Assembly (NCBI RefSeq): GCF_018861755.1 | Contig: NZ_JAHLEF010000027.1 | Span: forward strand, 1-64,000 | Source of the DNA: Clostridium sp. CF012 | GTDB lineage: Bacteria > Bacillota > Clostridia > Clostridiales > Clostridiaceae | Direction of reading: 5' to 3' | Length of the DNA stretch: 64,000 nt | The notes under the pieces: model-generated | What the model saw: the letters and a program-made list of their open reading frames with translations, nothing else | Database searches by the model: none | What the model was told of the DNA's origin: nothing | Part shown: one piece after another, positions 16,471 to 23,581 of the stretch | Layout: every line of letters starts with the position of its first letter | Position numbering within the stretch: the first letter of the stretch is position 1 | Program-made: the position numbers and the translations under genes

Positions 16471-17595
16471 CTAAAAAATCAACTCTCCTGCTTTATAGCC
16501 GTGTGGCAATTCTTCTTCACTTAAAAATTTGAAATTGTCATCACGCAGTATTGGTAAAAATGCTTCGTATGGTATCCTGGAAAACTCACAGGCATAATTA
16601 CTGGATCCGAACCACTTACCCTCTTTGCTACTCAAATTCAAATCTCTGGCAAATTTTGTATAGTTTGAGCAATCATGCACTGCTAAATCCCAGTTTTCTT
16701 CATCGGCTATTTTCATGAATTTCAGGGTTAATTCACTGCTCCAAATTGGAGAAATATAGCCCTGTCTGGTAATATACATATTTTCCCCATTATAATTGTA
16801 TATGTTATTATCATTTAAATGTAATTCTGCACAATTTATAAAATCGAGTTTTGTATCTAAGATTGCTTGCTTTTTCTTGAAAAATGCTTCAAAAAGCTCA
16901 GGTGTCATTGGAGTTTCAATACCTACATTTTTAATATATTTTTTCGCTATTCCAATATTTTCAATAACTTTGTCTGAACAATTAGAGGCACCCAGGTTGA
17001 AACGTATCTCGTCAAGACCGGCTTCACCTAATGCTTTCAGTGTCTCTTCCGTAGCTAAAGTACCATTTGTGTATAAATGTTGATAAATTTTAGCACCCTT
17101 AAATTTCTTTATAATCGAATAGTATTTTTCAATTTCCATGAATGGCTCTAAATAAACGTAGGAAATGCCAGTGGGTTTCTTTTGGATTGAAAGAAGTAAG
17201 TCAATATCCTTCTCATAAAATTTTGTGCCTCCGATTTCCCACATACCTTCGCCAACGGGCGGAATATTATCTAGTTCTCCATAATTATAACAAAACTTAC
17301 ACTCTAAATTACATTTGTTGGTTTTCCTAATTGCACTCAAACCGCTTCCCAACAGACAAGAACGACATCCTTTTGGGAATTTGCTTTCATTTCCCACAAA
17401 AAAAGTTCTATTCTCCAAAGTTTTCAAACTTTTAATTTCCGACATTAATGTATCATTTCTATGATCTATAGCTGCCTCAATTTGTGCAAAGGTAGAGTAA
17501 ATGATTTCTTGTTGTTTTACCATAACTTCCTCATCCTCTGGTAATATTGCAAAAAATTCAAACCATTGCAACGCATCTTTCTTTGAAATTTTCAT
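16471..17595 (-). CDS. radical SAM enzyme, unknown substrate
   Basis: The 374-residue protein has the radical SAM cluster motif CNLECKFCY (about residues 93-101), a preceding CRSC pair (about 79-82), and downstream segments typical of the TIM-barrel (YVYLEPFMEIE, HLYTNGTL, DEIRFNLGAS). Another Cys lies in HDCSNYTKF. It should use a 4Fe-4S cluster and S-adenosylmethionine for radical chemistry in the cytoplasm. Related proteins occur in Clostridia, but I know no assigned function. It is monocistronic and no peptide substrate is seen nearby. Confidence 0.8.
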   Translation of the reverse strand: MKISKKDALQWFEFFAILPEDEEVMVKQQEIIYSTFAQIEAAIDHRNDTLMSEIKSLKTLENRTFFVGNESKFPKGCRSCLLGSGLSAIRKTNKCNLECKFCYNYGELDNIPPVGEGMWEIGGTKFYEKDIDLLLSIQKKPTGISYVYLEPFMEIEKYYSIIKKFKGAKIYQHLYTNGTLATEETLKALGEAGLDEIRFNLGASNCSDKVIENIGIAKKYIKNVGIETPMTPELFEAFFKKKQAILDTKLDFINCAELHLNDNNIYNYNGENMYITRQGYISPIWSSELTLKFMKIADEENWDLAVHDCSNYTKFARDLNLSSKEGKWFGSSNYACEFSRIPYEAFLPILRDDNFKFLSEEELPHGYKAGELIF

Positions 17596-17744
17596 AACTT
17601 GGCCTCCTCTAATTAATCCGTTAATGTAAAAATTTTTACACTATTTTTCAGATTTCCTCTTTATATATCAATGGTTGCAGAGTTTTTTATACAAAAAAAA
17701 CACTGAACCCATTTTTGGGTATAATTAAGCTCACTTACAACACA

Positions 17745-17766
17745 AAACTCTCCAAAAGGAGAGTTT
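17745..17766. terminator. perfect 9-bp hairpin
   Basis: AAACTCTCC-AAAA-GGAGAGTTT, a stable stem-loop downstream of the small gene at 17895-18041; the following T run is weak. Confidence 0.5.
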
Positions 17767-17894
17767 CATTGCTGACCCCAATTATATCATTTTTATTCCT
17801 ATATGACCATCCTTCTACATGCTATTTACTTATAGTCAGTGTCTCATCATCACCAGCTATGCATTCCCCTTTTCTATGTGACTATAACACCCCA

Positions 17895-18041
17895 TTACAT
17901 AATTGTTGCCTCAAAACCTGCCCCACCTAACTTCCTAACTTGATTTTCATCATCTTTAGTAATTTTAAATCTCACAGGATTTATATTCCCCAATGCATCG
18001 GTCCAAGAAACCATTTCAATGGGCTTTGTTATAATTTTCAT
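17895..18041 (-). CDS. small protein, possibly a truncated member of a DinB-associated family
   Basis: The 48-residue ORF starts MKIITKPIEMVSWTDALGNI with a strong GGAGGGG ribosome binding site. The N-terminus resembles a small Clostridium protein often found beside DNA polymerase IV genes, whose usual length is about 85-90 residues. Here it stops early after KLGGAGFEATIM, so it may be the leftover of such a gene. No polymerase is adjacent. Function unknown. Confidence 0.45.
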   Translation of the reverse strand: MKIITKPIEMVSWTDALGNINPVRFKITKDDENQVRKLGGAGFEATIM

Positions 18042-18134
18042 ATTACCCCTCCAAACATGGTATTGCTATATATAGTTAACAGTAATGGATAGATTTTGTT
18101 GAAAAATAGGGTAATTTGATGTATTATAATAGAA

Positions 18135-18174
18135 CAATTGAATGGTGAAACTACATAGTATAATAGTTCAATTG
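18135..18174. promoter_or_regulatory. inverted repeat in the glycosyltransferase promoter region
   Basis: CAATTGAA (18135-18142) and TTCAATTG (18167-18174) are inverted copies 32 bp apart, just upstream of a TATAAT-like element and the start at 18219. Operator function is inferred. Confidence 0.35.
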
Positions 18175-18218
18175 CAAAAAAACATATTATAATACTAAGA
18201 TTAAATAGGAGTACATAT

Positions 18219-19463
18219 ATGAAAAAAATATTAAACATAATTGCACAAAAACCTGATAAAACAGGAAGCGGAATATACTTACAAGCACTTGTGAAGGAAG
18301 CGGATAGAAAGGGCTATGAGCAGGCTGTAGTTGCAGGGATATCTGCAAAAGATGAAGATGTCTATTTTGATGTAAAAAAAGATATTACATTCTATCCTGT
18401 TATGTTTGAAACAAAGGAGTTACCTTTTCCTGTTGTAGGAATGAGTGATATAATGCCTTATGAAAGCACTAGGTATAGGGATTTATCTGAAGATATATTA
18501 AAAAAGTGGAAAAGTGAATTTTCTTTAATTATAGATAAAGCTGTTAAAGAGTTTAAACCTGATATAATTATATGCCATCATATATGGATAATAACCGCTA
18601 TGGTAAGGGAAATATATCCAAATAGAAAAACAATAGCCTTTTGCCATGGAACTGATTTAAGGCAATTAGAGACTTTTAAAAAAATGGATAGCCAGTTTTC
18701 AGAAAATGTAGTCAAATATGTAATATATAATTGTAAAAACCTAGATGTAGTAGTCGCTTCTCAAAGCCATGAAAAAAATTTGGTAATTAACCAATATGGG
18801 ATAAATGAAAAGAAAGTGAGAGTCGATGGATCTGGCTTTAATCCTGATATATTCTACATGGAGAAAAATAAGGATATAAATACTAATATAAAAATAGTTT
18901 ATGCAGGGAAGTTAAGCTATTCTAAAGGGGTTCCTAATTTAATTAATGCCATAAAGTTATTAGAGACTCACCATAAGGATATTGAACTTTATCTAGTAGG
19001 CTCAGGAGTGGGAGAGGAAGCAAAAGATATACTGAAAATTTGTAGGGATAACACCTATGGTTTTAATATTCATGTTTTGGGGGCAATTCACCAAAAGGAA
19101 TTAGGACATCTTTTTAGAAGTTGTGACATATTAGTACTGCCGTCTTTTTATGAAGGGCTGTCACTAGTATTAATAGAGGCCATGGCTTGTGGTTTAAAGG
19201 TAGTTGTAACAGACTTACCGGGTGTACGCGAATGGATGGGGAGCAGCATAAATAATAGCGGAATTATAGAATACTCATCTTTGCCAAGGCTGAAAGATAT
19301 AGATATTCCAGTAGAAGAGGATATACCAAAGTTTGAAAGGAATTTAAGCTCGGCTATCAATAAGCAAATAGAAAATAAGTTAGTGATAAGTGAAGAACTT
19401 AAAAGTGCTATCAATAAAAAGTCTTGGAAAAGTGCCTTTGAAGACATAGAAAGGTCATTTTAA
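18219..19463 (+). CDS. glycosyltransferase, GT4-like
   Basis: The 414-residue protein has two Rossmann-like halves. The C-terminal half shows IVYAGKLSYSKGVPNLINAI and the EX7E motif (EGLSLVLIEAMACG, about residues 312-325) of retaining GT4 enzymes. The N-terminal half has ICHHIWIITAM and FCHGTDLRQ. It should transfer a sugar from a nucleotide donor in the cytoplasm; the acceptor is unknown. A ribosome binding site (TAGGAG) precedes the ATG. It forms a two-gene operon with the PHP protein 57 bp downstream. Confidence 0.87.
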   Translation: MKKILNIIAQKPDKTGSGIYLQALVKEADRKGYEQAVVAGISAKDEDVYFDVKKDITFYPVMFETKELPFPVVGMSDIMPYESTRYRDLSEDILKKWKSEFSLIIDKAVKEFKPDIIICHHIWIITAMVREIYPNRKTIAFCHGTDLRQLETFKKMDSQFSENVVKYVIYNCKNLDVVVASQSHEKNLVINQYGINEKKVRVDGSGFNPDIFYMEKNKDINTNIKIVYAGKLSYSKGVPNLINAIKLLETHHKDIELYLVGSGVGEEAKDILKICRDNTYGFNIHVLGAIHQKELGHLFRSCDILVLPSFYEGLSLVLIEAMACGLKVVVTDLPGVREWMGSSINNSGIIEYSSLPRLKDIDIPVEEDIPKFERNLSSAINKQIENKLVISEELKSAINKKSWKSAFEDIERSF

Positions 19464-19520
19464 CCTTTGCTATTACAATATTATTGAAAATTTAAAATGC
19501 TTAAGCTAGAGGAGAAAAAA

Positions 19521-20147
19521 ATGATAATTGATACGCATGTTCATGAAAGTAAATATTCTGCAGATAGCAGTATTTCATTAGAAGAAATTATACATCGCGC
19601 AAAGGAAATAGGATTAGATGGGGTTTGCATTACAGACCATGATACAAATGAGTTAAGAAAAGAGAGAGGGGGGTCCTTTAAGCAGGATGAAGTTTTGGTC
19701 ATTGTAGGCGCCGAAATATTAACCTTTCAAGGAGATATTTTAGTATTTGGTCTTGAGAAACTTCCAAAGAAAATGATAAATGCATCAGAACTACTTGAAA
19801 TGGTAAATGAAGTAAAAGGAGTGGCTATAAGTGCTCATCCTTTTAGAAATAATAATAGAGGATTAGGTCAGCATATAAGAGAATTAAGCCAGCAAAGTAT
19901 TGGGGTAGAAGTATTAAATGGTAGTACCACATCTTTTGGCAATCTATATGCTTATGCTTTAGCAATGGAACTAAATTTAGGGTGCTTTGGAGCAAGTGAT
20001 GCTCATGTAATACAGAATTTGGGCAAATTTGCTACTCGTTTTGAAAACACAATCAGAGATGAACAAGATTTTATAGAAGCGGTAAAAGGTAGAAATTTTC
20101 GCCCTGTTGTACATAAATTTAATGCCTTTGAAGACATTAATATATAG
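19521..20147 (+). CDS. PHP-domain metal-dependent phosphoesterase
   Basis: The 208-residue protein shows all PHP metal-binding motifs in order: DTHVHES, CITDHDT, VGAEI, SAHPFR and GASDAHV. It should hydrolyse a phosphomonoester in the cytoplasm. I chose the ATG at 19521, behind AGAGGAG, over the in-frame ATG at 19497. Operon context with a glycosyltransferase suggests action on a sugar- or nucleoside-phosphate, which is inference. Confidence 0.87.
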   Translation: MIIDTHVHESKYSADSSISLEEIIHRAKEIGLDGVCITDHDTNELRKERGGSFKQDEVLVIVGAEILTFQGDILVFGLEKLPKKMINASELLEMVNEVKGVAISAHPFRNNNRGLGQHIRELSQQSIGVEVLNGSTTSFGNLYAYALAMELNLGCFGASDAHVIQNLGKFATRFENTIRDEQDFIEAVKGRNFRPVVHKFNAFEDINI

Positions 20148-20193
20148 TAGATATTGCAATTTATAATTTCAAATTTTACACACCCAACTAGGT

Positions 20194-20220
20194 GATAGTG
20201 TAAACACTATCTTTATTTTA
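20194..20220 (+). terminator. Rho-independent terminator of the glycosyltransferase/PHP operon
   Basis: Perfect stem GATAGTG-TAAA-CACTATC followed by TTTATTTTA. Confidence 0.8.
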
Positions 20221-20477
20221 TTTATATAAATCCTTTCTTTAGCAAGCATCTCTATTTTGAAGGATAATCACTTTATAAAATAAATTCAGTATCAATTTCG
20301 TCTTGATTTAATATATATCAATATCTTCCACAATATAGTCCTGCCCTGTGGATTTTAAATTCACAGCTCTTATTATTAAAGTAAAGGGGGTTTCGCTTTA
20401 ATCTTTATTCTATAATTAAATTATAATATAAGATTGTGAACATAAGATGAAGAGAATGTCTAGTTTGTGTTAAGTAT
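20221..20477. other. intergenic region
   Basis: No gene. A short minus-strand open frame ending STGQDYIVEDIDIY (about 20311-20370) looks like the tail of a lost gene but cannot be assigned. Confidence 0.3.
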
Positions 20478-21656
20478 TTATCCCATAATAACACAATTTC
20501 TTCCACTGTTTTTCCCCTCATACAGTGCTCTATCTGCTTTTTTTATCATATCATTAATGGTTTCATGACTTTCACTAACCGTTACCCCAAAGGTCATGGT
20601 AATTGATACTTTAGTTCCATCATACTCCATAGGTTGGCTTCCTATAATTTTCCTAATTCGATCTGCAAGCATATGAGCACCCTCAATTTTAGTTTCGGGA
20701 AGTAAGATAAGAAACTCCTCACCACCCCACCTGCATACAAAGTCATGTTCTCTAACTATATTATGAAGGCTTTGAGATATCATTCTTAGTACACAATCAC
20801 CACAGTCATGTCCGCGATCATCATTTATTTTTTTAAAAAAGTCGATGTCTGCAATAATGAGTGAAAAATTCTTTTTAGTTTTTTTATATTTTATAAATTC
20901 ATGTTCAAGCTTTTCCATAATATATCTTCGGTTATATAGACCAGTTAAGGAATCTGTCTTTGAATCCCACTCCAGCTTCTGTAGGTTATTTTTCAGAGTT
21001 AATATTTGAGAGGCTGATGAAATTCCTGCAAATACCAGTACATATCCCAAAATTATAAATGCTAAAAATAATAACATATTATAAATGGAATTGAAATTTG
21101 TTAAACGTCCGGGGAATGTAATAAAGTTAGTAATTAACAATAAAAATGCAATAATTGGGTATAAGGCCATATACCTTATGGTTTTGTCAGATACTAAGTT
21201 AAGAATCGTTTTGTAAGGTTTACTTATCCAAAAATAAGCTGCTAATAATATTAATATTTGCAGGCAATTTCTAAATACAATAGTAAGGTTTTGAAAATAG
21301 ATAATATTAGCAGTACCTGAAATTAATTCTGCAAATTGGATGGCAATAACAAGCACGATTGTAGAAGATAGCCAAACACTAAACATAGTAAATACTTTCT
21401 TTGATATTGATTCTTCAAATACTAAACAAAAATATACTACGTACAAAAATGTAATACAATAATATATATATGTTGCAATTGATGAATTAAGCATATGTCT
21501 TGCTACATAAGAGCCAGTTGAAAAAATAAATAAGGTATTTAATATAAAGGTAGCAATGCAGAATTTTATTGATTTAGCTCTTGTAAGTAGGGTATGTCCG
21601 GTTAAAATGCAAAATAGGCTAATAAAAAACGAGGATATCATAGTTGGTGAGATCAT
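20478..21656 (-). CDS. membrane-bound diguanylate cyclase (GGDEF)
   Basis: The 392-residue protein has an N-terminal half with about seven hydrophobic segments (residues 5-215), a short linker, and a GGDEF domain. The active-site motif is RWGGEEFLILL (about residue 307). The I-site RxxD is present five residues upstream (REHD), so product inhibition is expected. The metal/nucleotide segment DIDFFKKINDDRGHDCGD is intact. It should make c-di-GMP in response to a signal sensed in the membrane. No EAL protein is nearby. Confidence 0.92.
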   Translation of the reverse strand: MISPTMISSFFISLFCILTGHTLLTRAKSIKFCIATFILNTLFIFSTGSYVARHMLNSSIATYIYYCITFLYVVYFCLVFEESISKKVFTMFSVWLSSTIVLVIAIQFAELISGTANIIYFQNLTIVFRNCLQILILLAAYFWISKPYKTILNLVSDKTIRYMALYPIIAFLLLITNFITFPGRLTNFNSIYNMLLFLAFIILGYVLVFAGISSASQILTLKNNLQKLEWDSKTDSLTGLYNRRYIMEKLEHEFIKYKKTKKNFSLIIADIDFFKKINDDRGHDCGDCVLRMISQSLHNIVREHDFVCRWGGEEFLILLPETKIEGAHMLADRIRKIIGSQPMEYDGTKVSITMTFGVTVSESHETINDMIKKADRALYEGKNSGRNCVIMG

Positions 21657-21811
21657 ACATACCTCTCCTTATATAAATTATTTTAATCCACATTAATCTA
21701 TATTTCGTCACGAAATACATATTTGTTTAATTATACTATTATTATAGTAAGTTGGATATAAAAAAATAAATTTTAGTTATTTTTATTGAAGTAGATATAA
21801 TTAAAAATAAC

Positions 21812-21839
21812 AACTTGCCACTTGCCACGTGGGTGGCAC
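21812..21839 (+). repeat. dispersed palindromic repeat, copy a
   Basis: 28 bp containing CCACGTGG and two TTGCCAC units. Other copies, on the opposite strand, are at 45096-45123, 46751-46778, 49251-49278 and 54411-54430. This copy supplies the stop codon region of the short ORF at 21839-21910. Confidence 0.8.
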
Positions 21840-21910
21840 TAATAAACACTGTGCAAAATTAAAATCTCCAATTGCGTAAGTAGTCCATAATCAAAACATA
21901 ATCTAACCAT
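21839..21910 (-). CDS. 23-residue ORF in the position of a YvrJ gene
   Basis: The ORF starts MVRLCFDYGLL behind a very strong ribosome binding site (a run of GGAGGAGGAGGAG) and ends where the dispersed repeat begins. DUF1659 and DUF2922 genes are usually followed by a YvrJ-type gene, so a YvrJ gene may once have been here and been cut by the repeat. The remaining peptide does not look like YvrJ, so this is tentative. Confidence 0.3.
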   Translation of the reverse strand: MVRLCFDYGLLTQLEILILHSVY

Positions 21911-21949
21911 TCTTCTCCTCCTCCTCCTTATTTAAATGTTTAAGCAGAA

Positions 21950-21975
21950 AAATAGTGCCCTTGCAGGCACTATTT
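21950..21975 (-). terminator. terminator of the sigma/DUF1659/DUF2922 cassette
   Basis: AAATAGTGCC-CTTGCA-GGCACTATTT is a perfect 10-bp stem directly after the DUF2922 stop, followed on the minus strand by TTTTCTGC. Confidence 0.8.
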
Positions 21976-21977
21976 CC

Positions 21978-22214
21978 CTAAGCTACTTCAACTGTACTAG
22001 TATCAGTAGTAACTATCTTAGCATCTTTCTTGCCAACTAAGTTACCACTGGCTGATTCAAAAATATTCTTTGCAATGACTAAATCCATAAGAGAATTTAC
22101 CTCAGCCTCTGTAACAGATGGAACTCCATTTTCATCAGCTTTAATGTCATCTACAGTCAAAGTAAAATACTTACCCTCTGTAGATGTTAAAAATCTCATA
22201 GTTAATTTATGCAT
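21978..22214 (-). CDS. DUF2922 family protein
   Basis: The 78-residue protein (MHKLTMRFLTSTEGKYFTLT) matches DUF2922: an early strand ending in a T/S-rich turn, then the DVKP-like segment VDDIKADENGVPSVTEAEV and a C-terminal A/T-rich tail. Function unknown. It nearly always follows a DUF1659 gene, as here, 85 bp downstream. A GGAGGT ribosome binding site is present. Confidence 0.85.
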   Translation of the reverse strand: MHKLTMRFLTSTEGKYFTLTVDDIKADENGVPSVTEAEVNSLMDLVIAKNIFESASGNLVGKKDAKIVTTDTSTVEVA

Positions 22215-22298
22215 ATCACATTACCTCCTTTTATTTATTTGACTAAAGGGTTTGGGATTCTCGGTTTTCATTTTTAGCTTTCAATTTTTAGCTAACAA

Positions 22299-22523
22299 CT
22301 AAACATTAACTAAACTGAACTGATCTTCTCTGTCTAGTCCTACTAATGGATAAGCCTTAATATTAGAGATAGCTTGCCCTACTGCAAATATGTCGGCGTC
22401 CAATGCAGCAACTTTTAAATTGCTTAGCCTTTTTGTTGCATGTTTGTCTTTACCTTTGAGGTCAACCCCAACTACCATAGTAAGCTTTAATGTACTGGCT
22501 ACCTTTGTTGATTTAACTGCCAT
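22299..22523 (-). CDS. DUF1659 family protein
   Basis: The 74-residue protein (MAVKSTKVASTLKLTMVVGV) matches DUF1659, ending in AVGQAISNI plus a short tail. The start at 22523 is set by AAAGGGGG; the in-frame codon at 22541 lies upstream of that site. First of the DUF1659-DUF2922 pair, in one transcript with the upstream sigma-like gene. Function unknown. Confidence 0.85.
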   Translation of the reverse strand: MAVKSTKVASTLKLTMVVGVDLKGKDKHATKRLSNLKVAALDADIFAVGQAISNIKAYPLVGLDREDQFSLVNV

Positions 22524-22606
22524 GTTAATTCCCCCTTTCATTTTGTTTTCATTGAATATATATGCCCATTGAAAGTTTTGTGCGGAGTTTTTTAAAGTAT
22601 ATAAAT

Positions 22607-23140
22607 CTACATAAGTTTTCTCAATTTCTCTAGCGCTTTTCTCTTCATTCGTGCAAATTGATGGTAGTTTTTATCACTATCACAGGCTATTTCTCCTAGT
22701 GACTGGTCCAAAACATAATATCTCTCTAAAATATCACGCTCAGAGGGATTAAGTTTATCAAGAGCTACATATAGTTTTTTAACTTCATCATAGGCGATCA
22801 CTTCATCTTCTAATGTGAATTCATAATCTCCTATAGTGTCTATTTCTAATAGATCACTGTTTGGCGTCTCTCTAAAATGCTTTATTTTCCCTTTTAAAAG
22901 GGCTCTAAAATTCATCTTTATGGAATTTATGCAGTAAGCGTTAAAGCTATTGCTACCTAGCTTGTACATGGCTATTGCTTTTAAAACTGAAAGATACCCA
23001 TGTTGCACCAGATCTTCATAATTATAACTTGGAATGTGATATTTTGAAGCCTCCTTGAATATTAGATACTTGAATTTTTCTATTATTTCTTCTGTAGCGC
23101 TTTCTTCTTTAGTTTTTGCCTTTTCAACTAATTTTTCCAT
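22607..23140 (-). CDS. sigma-70 family RNA polymerase sigma factor (small)
   Basis: The 177-residue protein has a region 2-like part (YEDLVQHGYLSVLKAIAMYK, FNAYCINSIKMNFRALLKGK) and a region 4-like HTH (LNPSERDILERYYVLDQSL, IACDSDKNYHQFARMKRKAL). The start at 23140 follows AAGGCGG; a GTG at 23149 is closer to that site and less likely. Sigma genes of this type occur beside DUF1659/DUF2922 in Clostridia. It probably drives its own small regulon; the target promoters are unknown. Confidence 0.8.
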   Translation of the reverse strand: MEKLVEKAKTKEESATEEIIEKFKYLIFKEASKYHIPSYNYEDLVQHGYLSVLKAIAMYKLGSNSFNAYCINSIKMNFRALLKGKIKHFRETPNSDLLEIDTIGDYEFTLEDEVIAYDEVKKLYVALDKLNPSERDILERYYVLDQSLGEIACDSDKNYHQFARMKRKALEKLRKLM

Positions 23141-23149
23141 GATATACAC

Positions 23150-23581
23150 CGCCTTGTATAATATTTTATAAAAGCTATATGCATCCCTCGCATTTATCCA
23201 TGGTTAATCAAGCATCAAAAGGCCCTAAGTTAAGTAAAATTAACTTCTCTTGTTCCCATAAAATCCTCCCCCTACTCAGTGATTTTTAATCCTTATCTTC
23301 ACTACATTTAACTGGGCTACATGATCAATACTTTTATTTTGTCTCTTGTCCCCTTGTCCCAGGTACAAATGGCTTATTTACTAGGTCTTAATAACTCTTT
23401 GGGACAATGAGGACAAGATTCTCTTACGCGGGTATGCGTATTAGGCATACCTGTCCTTACTATTCTCTCTAATTTATATACCTCTATATACAATTCTTGT
23501 CCTAACTGTCCCAAAGCATCTCCAAACCTTGATTCCATAACGGCTTGAGTGATAGGACAAGGTTATGGGACAACCTATAAT
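23150..23581. other. repeat-rich intergenic region
   Basis: No gene. It holds many GGGACA/GGACAA half-sites and hairpins, listed separately, between the primase-helicase gene and the sigma cassette. Confidence 0.6.
23344..23575. repeat. cluster of TTGTCC / GGGACA inverted motifs
   Basis: TCTTGTCCCCTTGTCCCA (23344-23361) faces TGGGACAATGAGGACAAGA (23400-23418) as a near-perfect inverted repeat. Further copies follow: CCTGTCC (about 23450), TTGTCCTAACTGTCCCA (about 23496) and AGGACAAGGTTATGGGACA (about 23553). Between them is a hairpin GGTATGC / GCATACC (23431-23437 / 23445-23451). They may be a phage replication origin, regulator sites or part of a transcription-termination region. Confidence 0.5.

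Noticed and set aside
23344-23575. CRISPR-like array of GGACAA repeats
   Set aside because: Spacing is irregular, units are short and alternate in orientation; not an array of repeats and spacers.
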